DNA of 12,605 bases from Spirochaetota bacterium (GCA_022704725.1 JAKJFV010000017.1:1-12605); one strand, 5' to 3'. Counted from the stretch's first letter, positions 1 to 8,537 are shown. The notes: generated by a model not told the origin, from the sequence alone. Numbers and translations: made by a program.

Positions 1-449
1 CAACCCTGATACAGAGGAATAATGCCCATATGATCTCTGCCGATTAAATAAGAATCATGTTCAATATCATACAGTGCAAATGCAAATATGCCGTTCAGAT
101 CTTCCAAAAATGCCGGCCCCTTATCTTTATACAACGGAAGTAAAACTTCACAATCGGACTGTGTTAAAAATGTATAGCTTTTCTCGTACTGTTTTCGTAT
201 ATCCTTATGGTTGTAAATTTCCCCGTTAACAGCAAGAACCAAATTTCCGTCAGTGCTGAATAAGGGCTGTTTTCCGGAAAGAGGGTCTACAATGGCAAGA
301 CGTTCATGAACAAGAACGGCCTTATCCCCGGAGTATATACCTGACCAGTCCGGTCCCCGGTGACGGAGAAGCTTCCCCATTTTAAGCATCTGTGTACGAA
401 AACTTTCCGTACAGTTTTTTACATCGAAGGCAGTTACAATTCCGCACAT
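1..449 (-). CDS. asnB: Asparagine synthetase B (glutamine-hydrolysing), N-terminal part, cut by window edge
   Basis: This is the first 149 codons of AsnB, which makes asparagine from aspartate, ATP and glutamine amide nitrogen in the cytoplasm. The protein starts Met-Cys-Gly-Ile-Val, so Cys2 becomes the N-terminal nucleophile of a class II (Ntn) glutaminase domain after Met removal. Family motifs are visible: RHRGPDWSG (about residues 29-37), HERLAIVD, AVNGEIYNH, the SDCEV loop, and GIFAFALYD followed by GRDHMGIIPLY. The match to E. coli-type AsnB is close throughout. The synthetase domain lies off the left edge. The ATG at 447-449 is supported by AGGAGA at 455-460 with five-base spacing. The gene is divergent from the sigma-54 activator and has a -24/-12 promoter of its own at 488-503, which suggests nitrogen-responsive control. 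Confidence 0.95.
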   Translation of the reverse strand, partial: MCGIVTAFDVKNCTESFRTQMLKMGKLLRHRGPDWSGIYSGDKAVLVHERLAIVDPLSGKQPLFSTDGNLVLAVNGEIYNHKDIRKQYEKSYTFLTQSDCEVLLPLYKDKGPAFLEDLNGIFAFALYDIEHDSYLIGRDHMGIIPLYQG

Positions 450-452
450 AGT

Positions 453-460
453 GTTCTCCT
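453..460 (-). promoter_or_regulatory. asnB ribosome binding site
   Basis: On the minus strand AGGAGAAC precedes the asnB ATG (449-447) by a few bases. It fixes the start at the Met-Cys that gives the glutaminase nucleophile. Confidence 0.75.
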
Positions 461-487
461 AAAATAATTGCAGATATATAAATTTAA

Positions 488-503
488 TGCACAAACCGTG
501 CCA
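488..503 (-). promoter_or_regulatory. Predicted sigma-54 (-24/-12) promoter of asnB
   Basis: The minus strand reads TGGCACGGTTTGTGCA. It has the -24 element TGGCAC, a five-base spacer, and the -12 element GTGCA (consensus TTGCA, one mismatch). The GG and GC doublets have the exact spacing sigma-54 requires. Transcription would start near 477, leaving a leader of about 28 bases that contains the asnB ribosome binding site. The neighbouring gene encodes a sigma-54 activator, which supports the call. Confidence 0.75.
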
Positions 504-565
504 TCTTATTATTTTATTACATAACAAGGATATAAACTTATTGCCTATGCTGCGAAAACTTGATA

Positions 566-584
566 ATGCATATTTTTTAAGCAT
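566..584. promoter_or_regulatory. Candidate activator-binding dyad, site 1 (asnB/activator intergenic region)
   Basis: The plus strand reads ATGCATATTTTTTAAGCAT. It lies inside a longer inverted repeat, TAATGC-N11-GCATTA (564-586). The centre is about 98 bp upstream of the predicted asnB start, a usual distance for a sigma-54 enhancer. A near copy lies at 8608-8626, upstream of gltB. No TGT-N10-ACA NifA site occurs in this region. Binding by the adjacent activator is inference. Confidence 0.5.
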
Positions 585-595
585 TAGAGGCAGAA

Positions 596-614
596 ATGCA
601 TAAGTATTGAACAT
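596..614. promoter_or_regulatory. Candidate activator-binding dyad, site 2 (weaker)
   Basis: The plus strand reads ATGCATAAGTATTGAACAT and matches site 1 at 14 of 19 positions, including the first seven bases and CAT at the end. It starts exactly 30 bp from site 1, about three helical turns, so both would face the same side of the DNA. It overlaps a possible -35 box (TTGAAC, 607-612) of the activator gene, which would allow autoregulation. The match is imperfect and it is less certain than site 1. Confidence 0.35.
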
Positions 615-640
615 TTACAGGAATTACTATACCTTATAGT
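607..640 (+). promoter_or_regulatory. Possible sigma-70 type promoter of the activator gene
   Basis: TTGAAC (607-612) is followed by AT-rich candidates for a -10 element: TACCTT at 630-635 with a 17-base spacer, or TATAGT at 635-640 paired instead with TTTACA at 614-619. None is a strong match. No -24/-12 element is seen on the plus strand here, so the activator gene is probably read by a housekeeping sigma factor. Confidence 0.3.
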
Positions 641-654
641 GTAATGGAGGCACT

Positions 655-2718
655 ATGCCGGCACAGCAGCTCTCAGATGATCTAGTACGTCAATATAAAG
701 CGGTACAAAATCTCATCTCATCATTAAATGCCTGTTCTACTACAGATGAAATTCTCCAATATCTCTTGGAGCAATGTTTTACCCTTACAAAATGCGATCT
801 CATATCTGTCTTTGTTCCTGATCTTTCGGGTCTCTTTGTTTTAAAATCCTATCTTTCCTCCTCTACCGAATCTTTGTCGGTGACATCAGTAAAACCAGGT
901 GAAGATGCCGTTGGAAGAACTTTTTTAGACGGACTGCCGCGTATTTCAAATAATACCGCCCTTGATCCTGATTATATACCTCTTTCAAAGGAATTTGGAT
1001 CTCAGATGGTGCTTCCCCTTTCCGAAGGGGGTAAGGTTTTTAGTGTTTTGCGCCTTGATGCAGAACGTAAAAACTTTTTTTCCGATTCCGATTTTCAGCT
1101 CTATACATCCGCCTGTTCATATGCGGGTCAGCTTCTTCAGCAAATACAGCTCAAGAGGGCATTGGAACTGCGTATTCGACAAAAAGATATTCTCATTGAT
1201 ATTTCCCAAAATGTCGCAAAACACTTTGATATTAACGAAGTGTTCAGTACGGTCATGCATCTTTTAGCAGAAAACTTTGACATTCTTCGAGGAATGCTTG
1301 TTTTATTTGACAATGATACACCCGATAAATTATCAGTTCACGCAGCATTTAATTTAACTCCCGAGGAGATGTCCAGGGGTATCTATAAGGTTGGAGAAGG
1401 CATTATAGGCAGGGTTGTTGCAAGCGGAGAAGCTATTGCAATAAGCGACATCTTTAAGGAAAAAGATTTTCTTAACCGCATGAAAATCAAACGCAAGGCT
1501 GATATTCCCACATCTTTTATTGCTGTTCCTTTTCGTTCAGAAGGTGAAATTGAAGGTGTCATTGCTGTCGAAAAACGATTTGAAAGTTTTGAAATTCTTA
1601 ACGATGAAAAAGAATTTATGACCCTCGTTTCGTCTCTTATACTTACAAAAATAAAGGTGTATCAGAGAATTTCAGGAGAGCAGAACAGGCTCTTAGAAGA
1701 AAACTCGTCTCTTAAGCAGGAACTAAAAAAGCATTTTTCCGGCAGTCTTATAACAAAAAACAAAACAATGCTGCAGCTTTTAGATCTTGTACAGCTTGTT
1801 TCAGATTCTAATTCATCCATTTTAATCCTTGGTGAAAGCGGTACCGGCAAGGAGCTCATTGCCCGGGAAATTCACCGCCTTTCCCACAGAGCCGAGCTTC
1901 CCTTCATTACGGTAAACTGTGCAGCAATTCCAGAAAATCTTCTTGAGTCTGAATTATTCGGGTATAAAAAGGGAGCATTTACCGGTGCGGTAAACGATAA
2001 AAAAGGAAAGTTCCAACTGGCACACGGAGGAACCTTATTTCTCGATGAAATTGGAGATATGCCCCTATTACTTCAAGTAAAACTTCTGCGCGCTATTCAG
2101 GAAAAGGAAATTGAACCGGTAGGAAGTGAGAAAAAAGAAAAGGTCGATATTCGTATTTTAGCGGCAACAAACAAGGATCTTTCAAAACTTATTGCTCAGA
2201 AACTATTCCGTGAAGATTTGTTCTACAGGCTGAATGTTGTCGAACTGAAACTTCCTCCCCTTCGGGACAGACTCGACGATATTCCCTTTCTTGCATCATT
2301 TTTTATTGAAAAATTTACAAAGGAAAATAACCGCAAAGCAATTTCGCTCGGTTCTTCCGCCCTGCGTATTTTACAGTCGTATTATTGGCCTGGAAATGTA
2401 CGCGAGCTTGAAAATGTGATCGAAAGAGCAGTTCTTTTATGCCGCGAAACCGTCATTGATTCAAGTCATCTTCCGCAAGGCATTGCAGACTCGCAGGAGT
2501 CCTACTCAAATTCACATATTTCATCCTATCTGTCAAACATAATCAAGGGAGGATGCGAGAGCGGTACTGTGTGGAATGAAGTTATGGGGCATATTGAAAA
2601 AGAACTTATTCAGCTTTCACTGCTTCACAATAACCGCAATAAGGTACGTACAGCAGAATTTTTGGGCATAAATAGAAATACGCTCAGCAGTAAAATTGAA
2701 AATTACGGCATAGAATAA
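655..2718 (+). CDS. NifA-like sigma-54-dependent transcriptional activator (GAF-GAF-AAA+-Fis HTH)
   Basis: A 687-residue enhancer-binding protein that would remodel sigma-54 RNA polymerase at -24/-12 promoters. Two GAF-like sensor domains lie at about residues 25-165 and 180-335, followed by a short helical linker (340-360). The AAA+ domain (about 365-600) has Walker A GESGTGKE (393-400), the sigma-54 contact loop GAFTGA (440-445), Walker B LFLDEIGD (461-468), an arginine-finger region FREDLFYRLNV (518-528) and WPGNVRELENV (578-588). A Fis-type helix-turn-helix ends the protein (about 660-687). There is no receiver domain, so control is probably by ligand or partner protein. The cysteine pattern of oxygen-sensitive NifA proteins is absent. 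GGAGG at 646-650 supports the start, though only four bases separate it from ATG. The gene lies divergent to asnB and convergent to gltBD, both with sigma-54 promoters. The domain architecture is NifA-like, but no nif genes are in view. Confidence 0.9.
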   Translation: MPAQQLSDDLVRQYKAVQNLISSLNACSTTDEILQYLLEQCFTLTKCDLISVFVPDLSGLFVLKSYLSSSTESLSVTSVKPGEDAVGRTFLDGLPRISNNTALDPDYIPLSKEFGSQMVLPLSEGGKVFSVLRLDAERKNFFSDSDFQLYTSACSYAGQLLQQIQLKRALELRIRQKDILIDISQNVAKHFDINEVFSTVMHLLAENFDILRGMLVLFDNDTPDKLSVHAAFNLTPEEMSRGIYKVGEGIIGRVVASGEAIAISDIFKEKDFLNRMKIKRKADIPTSFIAVPFRSEGEIEGVIAVEKRFESFEILNDEKEFMTLVSSLILTKIKVYQRISGEQNRLLEENSSLKQELKKHFSGSLITKNKTMLQLLDLVQLVSDSNSSILILGESGTGKELIAREIHRLSHRAELPFITVNCAAIPENLLESELFGYKKGAFTGAVNDKKGKFQLAHGGTLFLDEIGDMPLLLQVKLLRAIQEKEIEPVGSEKKEKVDIRILAATNKDLSKLIAQKLFREDLFYRLNVVELKLPPLRDRLDDIPFLASFFIEKFTKENNRKAISLGSSALRILQSYYWPGNVRELENVIERAVLLCRETVIDSSHLPQGIADSQESYSNSHISSYLSNIIKGGCESGTVWNEVMGHIEKELIQLSLLHNNRNKVRTAEFLGINRNTLSSKIENYGIE

Positions 2719-2740
2719 TTCCATGCCGCAATTTTTTATT
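2701..2740. terminator. Two-way intrinsic terminator between the activator gene and gltD
   Basis: The hairpin core spans 2706-2728: CGGCAT pairs with ATGCCG, then an A-C mismatch, then an inner GAA/TTC stem. AT pairs extend it outward. On the plus strand it is followed by a T-rich run (2732-2741); on the minus strand by TAATTTTCAATTTT. It therefore suits both convergent genes. The TAA stop of the activator gene (2716-2718) forms the loop. Confidence 0.7.
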
Positions 2741-3966
2741 TATTCATGAGCCAGTGATCAACAGCTTGAGCTGTATATTTGCCCTCTGTAAGTGCATGAA
2801 CAATGAGCGATTGCCCCCGTCTCATGTCGCCGCAGGCAAAAACTCCCTCTATACTTGTTTTATATTCAGTGTCGGTTTCTACAATTGAACGGGAAGAAAG
2901 CGGCAGTCCCAGATCTTTAAGCATTTTCGAGTCTTCTACACCGGTAAAACCCATTGCAAGAATGACCATATCTGCCTGTATAAAAAAATCAGAATTGTCT
3001 ATTTCCTTCATTACCGGTTTTCCGCTTGAAAAGTCCCACTGTACTTTGGCACAGTTTAAGCCTTCAAGTTTTCCATCAGCATTAACTTGAAATGATTTTG
3101 TGAGAACGCAGTAGTCCTGGGTAACTCCTTCTTCATGACTTGAAGTGTGTTTAAAAAGGCGCGGAAACTCGGGCCAGCTTTGATTTAACGGGCGTTCTTC
3201 GGGAAGTTTGTCCATAATTTCTATTTGATGTACCGATAAAGAGCCCTGTCTGTTTGCGGTTCCGACACAGTCGCTGCCGGTATCGCCCCCTCCGATTACT
3301 ACTACTCTTTTTCCCGAAGCACAAAGATGAGCAGGTAAACACAATTCCTTCTTCCCTCATAATAGTAACTCTTCTGTCAATGATTGACTTGTCGAGTTTA
3401 AAGTCGGGAATACCGTATCGTAAAAAACCGCCGGGTTTGGCACTGCGTTCAAAGACTTCCACACAGTGTCCTTTTCTATTAAGGTAATGGGCTGCGCTTA
3501 AGGCAGCAGGACCGGAACCGATGATTGCTATATTTTTTCCCGTCCGTTTTTTTGGAAGAACGGGCTTAACGTATCCGAGCTGAAAAGCTTTTTCAATAAT
3601 ATCCAGTTCATTCTGTCTTATGGTAACAGGATCATCATTAATACCTAATACACAGCCGCCTTCACATAAGGCTGGACAAAGACGTCCTGTAAATTCAGGA
3701 AAAGGAGACGTAAGACTTAATCGTTCCCATGCTTCCTTCCATTTTCCCTCTTTTGCAAGATCATTCCATTCCGGAATGTAGTTTCCAAGAGGGCAGTTAT
3801 TGTGGCAAAAAGGTGTTCCGCAGTTCATACACCTTCCAGCCTGTCTGTCAATAAGGGTATCGGTTCTGCGAAGCTCAACTTCTTTATAATCTTTTATGCG
3901 CTCCTTAAGCGGCCTGTACTGTACCTTTTCACGTTTTGTGTCAATGTATGCATAGACGTTTTTCAT
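2736..3966 (-). pseudogene. gltD: Glutamate synthase small subunit GltD, internally deleted and frameshifted
   Basis: GltD carries NADPH electrons through FAD and Fe-S clusters to GltB. The first part (3966 to about 3337, residues 1-210) has the Fe-S cysteines in RCMNCGTPFCHNNCP (46-58) and CPALCEGGC (97-105), and the dinucleotide fold IAIIGSGPAA (about 146-155). Homology then stops after MREEGIVF and resumes in another frame near 3335-2739 with VVVIGGGDTGSDC (NAD(P)H fold) and the C-terminal FAD motif ACGDMRRGQSLIVHA. About 70 residues usual between these points are missing, including the ATG-type FAD-contact segment. The upper frame continues as unrelated sequence to a stop at 3151. Total homologous length is about 407 residues against 480-490 normally. 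The ATG overlaps the gltB stop by one base, with AAGGGG as ribosome binding site. This is a true pseudogene or an assembly collapse; the rest is well conserved, so any lesion is recent. Confidence 0.8.
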
Positions 3967-6900
3967 TAGAGTAACCCCTTCTTAACAAGATACGCACGGT
4001 AATCGCGCGGCAAGACTTTAACAAAGTGTTTTTTATGTGTGCTGTATTGTGTTATTATTTCATGAGCAATGTTACTTTGAGTAAGTGAACTGTGTTTATC
4101 CAGCTGCTTAGAAATAAACTCATGATCTTTTTCATTTAAAGGTTCACAATCTGCCAATTCATTGTTGAACTTTTTATGAAACTCTTTTTGAGGATCGTAG
4201 ATGTATGCAATACCGCCCGACATACCGGCAGCAAAATTCCGGCCGACCGGGCCAAGAATAACTGCACTACCGCCTGTCATGTATTCACAGCCGTGATCAC
4301 CTATTCCTTCTACTACCGCATGAGCTCCTGAGTTTCTTACACAGAAGCGTTCACCTGCACTTCCTGCTATATACAGTTCCCCGCTTACAGCACCGTACAA
4401 AACCGTGTTTCCGGCAAGCGCGTAGGGTTCGGCTGTTTGGGCTCCGGTTCCGGCTCTTTTAACTGCAATAGTTCCGCCGAAAAGTCCTTTTCCAACATAA
4501 TCATTAGCTATGCCGGATAGTTTCATCGTTATACCTTTACAAAGCCAGGCGCCGAAGCTTTGACCGGCAGTTCCGCTAAGATTGAGCGTAATGCTGTCTT
4601 CCGGAAGAGCCTGTTCGCCGAGACAGCTCATAATATGACCAGAAAGCATGGTTCCTGCTGCCCGGTCAGTGTTGTTAATAGGCAGGTCAAGAATTATTTT
4701 TTTCTGACCCCCTTGTTCTGCACTAACAATATCTTTAGTTAGATCAATAAGTTTTTTATCAAAATCCTGACATAGATCCAGCGTATTTCCCTGCGGGAAA
4801 TGATAGGATTTAAATGGATTTTGAACTTGCTCAAATAAGGCAGAAAAATCAAGTCCGGAAATTGACCTGCTTTGAGCACAGGGCATCAGCAGATCGCTTC
4901 GGCCTCTCATTTCATCGAGCGATCTAAAACCTAGCCTGGCCATAATTTCACGCAGGTGACGTGCGGTAAACCTCATAAAGTTTTCAACGTACTCGCTTTT
5001 TCCGCTAAAACGTGCTGCGCATCTTTCATCCTGTGTAGCAACACCGAGTGAACAGTTATTCAAGTGACAGTGACGGAGCATGGTGCAGCCGAGCGTTATT
5101 AAGGCGCTTGTTGCAAAACCGAACTCATCTGCACCTAATAAAGATGCTATTGCAAGATCTCTTCCCGTTCTCATTCCGCCGTCGCATTGAATAAGAACTC
5201 TGTCGCGAAGTCCGTTCATAACAAGCGTCTGATGTGTTTCCGACAAGCCCAACTCCCAGGGAAGACCTGCATGTTTAATTGAAGAGAGAGGACTTGCACC
5301 GGTTCCGCCGTCAGAACCCGATATAAGGATCATCTGAGCCTGAGCTTTAGCAACACCTGCGGCAACAGTACCAACCCCCATTTCAGAAACAAGCTTAACA
5401 CTTATTCTTGCTTTTGGATTCACATTCTTCAGATCCAGTATGAGCTGAGCTAAATCTTCTATTGAATAAATATCATGATGAGGAGGAGGAGAAATAAGAG
5501 TTACCCCTTCGGTTGTATAACGGGTTTTTGCAATAAGTGATGAAACCTTATGACCCGGAAGCTGACCGCCTTCTCCGGGCTTTGCGCCCTGTGCAATCTT
5601 TATTTGTATTTCTTCTGCATTGGTCAAGTACCATGTTGTAACGCCGAAACGGCCGGAAGCAACCTGCTTAACCTTTGAACAAAGAGAGTCCCCGTTTTCA
5701 AGTTTTTTAAACCTCTCTGTTGACTCCCCTCCTTCTCCTGTATTGCTTCTTCCACCAATCCTGTTCATTGCCCGTGCTATTGCTTCATGGGCCTGTCCGC
5801 TTATTGAACCAAAACTCATAGCCCCAACAGAAAAGCGCTTCATAATTGACTCTTCGCTTTCAACCTGATCAAGAGGTATGCTCTGTCTGTCTTTAAATCT
5901 GAATAAGGACCTCAGAGTTACTGCGCCATTTCCTGCAGGATGTGATGCCGATTGATCCATTTTTTCACAATACTTTTTATACAGTTCATAATTGCCGGTT
6001 CTAACCGACTGCTGCAGTAAAGGAATGGTTTCGGGGTTCCATGCATGAACCTCGCCTTCTTTTCTCCAGCGGTAAAACCCGCCGTCTTCGAAAATGTGGG
6101 GAAACTCAGCACTTCCTGAATACACGCTTTTATGAAGTGCTATAGTTTTTTGTGCAAGCTCTGTAAGCGATATACCGCCGACACGTGAGGGAGTACCGGT
6201 AAAGCATGTTTCAATAATATCGCTGCCCAGACCGACGGCCTCAAAGATTTGAGCACCCTTGTAGCTCATGAGTGTAGATATACCCATCTTTGACAAAACC
6301 TTCATTATGCCGTGTTCAATTGCATGAATATAGTTTCCGACAGCCTTTGAAAAATTATGGGAAATTTTTTCATTGCTTATAAGTTTTTCTACAGCACTAT
6401 AAGCACCATAAGGAATGACAGCATCGCATCCGTATCCAAAGAGAACGCAGAAGTGATGCACTTCTCTTGGCTCCGCACTTTCTAAAAACAATGAAGCATC
6501 AAGACGAATTTTGTGTTTTGTTAAATACTGATGTACAGCACCTGCTGCTAAAATTCCTGGAAGAGGAATGCTGTCCTTAGTTATATGTTTATCAGTGAGA
6601 ACCAAATATTTTTTACCGTTTTCAATTGCCTGTTTTGCTTCAACACAAATTCTTTCCAAGGCCTGCATAAATCCTGCTTCACCGTCGGACTCAGAAAAGA
6701 GTATGCTTATTCTTTGAATATCCTTTGATTTTTGACTGGAGAATACAGAAAAAGTTTCACAGGTCAGTACCGGCTTTTCAAGAACGAGGCGCTCTGCATG
6801 TTCTTTCCCTTCAGATAAAAGTTGTCCAGGTTTCCCAATAACCGTTTCCATACTCATGACACAGCCTTCGCGCAGGGGGTCAATCGGAGGATTAGTAACC

Positions 6901-8486
6901 TGTGCAAAAAGCTGTCTAAAATAGGAATACAGCGGGACATTTTTCTCTGAAAGTACTGCAAGAGGTGCATCATTACCCATCGAACCTATGGGCTCCAAGC
7001 CTGTCTCTGCCATGACCTGAATAATCATTTCCAGCTCTTCTCTAGTGTAGGCTTGAGAACGTAAAACCTCATCCTCGTGTATAATACTTTGAACTTGATC
7101 GAGCTGATGAATTTTTTCCAAGCCCTTAGAAAGCCATTTTTTATACGGTTCTTTTTGGGCTAGTTCTTTTTTAATATCTGCATCGGGAATAATTTTACCT
7201 TTAACAGTATCTACTAAGAGAATATGGCCGGGTTCAAGCCGTCCCGACACCGACACAGAATCGGGGTCAACATCTAATACACCAAGCTCAGATGCCATTA
7301 TTACTCTTTCATCTTTTGTAATTATATAGCGCCCTGGCCGAAGACCATTGCGGTCTAGAGAGGAGGCAACAATGGAACCATCAGTGTATGCAAGGGCTGC
7401 AGGGCCGTCCCAGCTTTCCATTATACATCTTTGATAGGTATAAAAATCTTTTACTTCATCGCTAATTTCTTTATCATGCTCCCATGCGCAGGGAACCAGC
7501 ATACTTACAGAATGAGGAAGACTTCTTCCTGACTGCACTAATAATTCCAGAACGTTGTCGAGCGCTTGAGAATCAGATCCGTGTTCCTGAATGACAGGAG
7601 TTACATTACTAAGATCAGATCCCCATTCTTTTTTTTCAAGATGTGCTTCACGTGAACGCATCCAAGTAGCGTTTCCTTTGAGTGTATTAATTTCTCCATT
7701 GTGAGCTAAATATCTAAAGGGTTGTGCCCTGTCCCATGATGGAAAGGTATTTGTTGAATAGCGCGAATGAATAACTGCAATACTTGTTTTAAAGTCATTA
7801 TCAGTTAAATCCGGATAAAACTTCTGAACCTGCGGTGCTAAGAGCATTCCTTTATAAACAATTGTTTTAGATGAAAAGCTTACAGTATAAAAAGCATTTT
7901 TACCTTCAATTTGAATATCTGAACATTTCTTCTCTGCAGATTTACGGGCAAGATAAAGACGCTGTTCAAGAGCTACAGAAGAACTAAGTTCAGGTCCTTG
8001 GGAATCTAAACTTTTTTTTATCTGTGCAAAAACCATTACAATATGGGGCATTGACTCGCGTGCAGTAATACCAATATGTTCTTCCATAACAGGAACATCA
8101 CGCCACAAAAGTACTTCTAGTCCGTAATCATTACAGGAGGATTCAAAAATTGATGTTATTTTTTTTATAAGGTCTTTATCTCTTGGAAGAAAAAGCATTC
8201 CGCAGCCGTAGGAACCTTCAGAACCGAGCGTAATTCCCTTTTCTAAAGCTGTTTTTTTCAGGAATTCATGAGGCAGCTGTGTAAGAATACCGGCACCGTC
8301 TCCGGATTCAGGATCTGCACCTGTTGCTCCGCGGTGAGTCATGCGTGAAAGCATTTCCAAAGCATCCAAAACCATACGGTGAGTTTTTTCACCCTTGATG
8401 CTGCAAATAAAGCCTGTTCCGCAGCTGTCGTGTTCAAATAGCGGATTGTATAATCCTGTTTGACGTGGTATTTGATTAAAATGCAC
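3966..8486 (-). CDS. gltB: Glutamate synthase (NADPH-type) large subunit GltB
   Basis: This 1506-residue enzyme moves glutamine amide nitrogen to 2-oxoglutarate, giving two glutamates. Domains in order: a short propeptide (1-21) and Cys22 (HDSCGTGF), the class II glutaminase nucleophile, with MTHRGATGAD following; a glutaminase domain to about 430; a central linker domain (about 475-770); the FMN/synthase barrel (about 830-1210) with GAMSFGSISGQAH, GEGGE and ISPPPHHDIYS; the [3Fe-4S] cysteines Cys1134, Cys1140 and Cys1145 (C-X5-C-X4-C); and the C-terminal GXGXG helix domain (about 1260-1450). The length is normal for the family and no lesion is seen. The start is GTG at 8484-8486, chosen because AGGAGG (8496-8501) sits nine bases upstream and the propeptide length fits. 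Its TAA overlaps the gltD ATG by one base (TAATG), so the two are translationally coupled. A consensus sigma-54 promoter precedes it. Confidence 0.96.
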   Translation of the reverse strand: MHFNQIPRQTGLYNPLFEHDSCGTGFICSIKGEKTHRMVLDALEMLSRMTHRGATGADPESGDGAGILTQLPHEFLKKTALEKGITLGSEGSYGCGMLFLPRDKDLIKKITSIFESSCNDYGLEVLLWRDVPVMEEHIGITARESMPHIVMVFAQIKKSLDSQGPELSSSVALEQRLYLARKSAEKKCSDIQIEGKNAFYTVSFSSKTIVYKGMLLAPQVQKFYPDLTDNDFKTSIAVIHSRYSTNTFPSWDRAQPFRYLAHNGEINTLKGNATWMRSREAHLEKKEWGSDLSNVTPVIQEHGSDSQALDNVLELLVQSGRSLPHSVSMLVPCAWEHDKEISDEVKDFYTYQRCIMESWDGPAALAYTDGSIVASSLDRNGLRPGRYIITKDERVIMASELGVLDVDPDSVSVSGRLEPGHILLVDTVKGKIIPDADIKKELAQKEPYKKWLSKGLEKIHQLDQVQSIIHEDEVLRSQAYTREELEMIIQVMAETGLEPIGSMGNDAPLAVLSEKNVPLYSYFRQLFAQVTNPPIDPLREGCVMSMETVIGKPGQLLSEGKEHAERLVLEKPVLTCETFSVFSSQKSKDIQRISILFSESDGEAGFMQALERICVEAKQAIENGKKYLVLTDKHITKDSIPLPGILAAGAVHQYLTKHKIRLDASLFLESAEPREVHHFCVLFGYGCDAVIPYGAYSAVEKLISNEKISHNFSKAVGNYIHAIEHGIMKVLSKMGISTLMSYKGAQIFEAVGLGSDIIETCFTGTPSRVGGISLTELAQKTIALHKSVYSGSAEFPHIFEDGGFYRWRKEGEVHAWNPETIPLLQQSVRTGNYELYKKYCEKMDQSASHPAGNGAVTLRSLFRFKDRQSIPLDQVESEESIMKRFSVGAMSFGSISGQAHEAIARAMNRIGGRSNTGEGGESTERFKKLENGDSLCSKVKQVASGRFGVTTWYLTNAEEIQIKIAQGAKPGEGGQLPGHKVSSLIAKTRYTTEGVTLISPPPHHDIYSIEDLAQLILDLKNVNPKARISVKLVSEMGVGTVAAGVAKAQAQMILISGSDGGTGASPLSSIKHAGLPWELGLSETHQTLVMNGLRDRVLIQCDGGMRTGRDLAIASLLGADEFGFATSALITLGCTMLRHCHLNNCSLGVATQDERCAARFSGKSEYVENFMRFTARHLREIMARLGFRSLDEMRGRSDLLMPCAQSRSISGLDFSALFEQVQNPFKSYHFPQGNTLDLCQDFDKKLIDLTKDIVSAEQGGQKKIILDLPINNTDRAAGTMLSGHIMSCLGEQALPEDSITLNLSGTAGQSFGAWLCKGITMKLSGIANDYVGKGLFGGTIAVKRAGTGAQTAEPYALAGNTVLYGAVSGELYIAGSAGERFCVRNSGAHAVVEGIGDHGCEYMTGGSAVILGPVGRNFAAGMSGGIAYIYDPQKEFHKKFNNELADCEPLNEKDHEFISKQLDKHSSLTQSNIAHEIITQYSTHKKHFVKVLPRDYRAYLVKKGLL

Positions 8487-8495
8487 TAAGGTAGT

Positions 8496-8501
8496 CCTCC
8501 T
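8496..8501 (-). promoter_or_regulatory. gltB ribosome binding site
   Basis: A perfect AGGAGG on the minus strand, nine bases before the GTG at 8486-8484. It decides the use of a GTG start. Confidence 0.8.
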
Positions 8502-8521
8502 AGAGTTAGTACCTTAAACAT

Positions 8522-8537
8522 TGCAAATATTATGCCA
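8522..8537 (-). promoter_or_regulatory. Predicted sigma-54 (-24/-12) promoter of gltBD
   Basis: The minus strand reads TGGCATAATATTTGCA: -24 element TGGCA(T), five-base spacer, -12 element TTGCA. GG and GC are correctly spaced, and an extra T precedes TGG, as in the consensus. Transcription would start near 8511, giving a leader of about 25 bases with AGGAGG inside it. Confidence 0.82.

Noticed and set aside
450..654. Classical NifA upstream sites (TGT-N10-ACA)
   Set aside because: Both TGT occurrences on the plus strand here were checked and neither has ACA at the right distance. None occurs in 8487-8660 either.
3151..3336. The C-terminal tail of the first gltD frame as novel protein sequence
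   Set aside because: It is the out-of-frame reading of conserved GltD sequence, rich in Arg and Ser. It is the product of the frame change, not a new domain.
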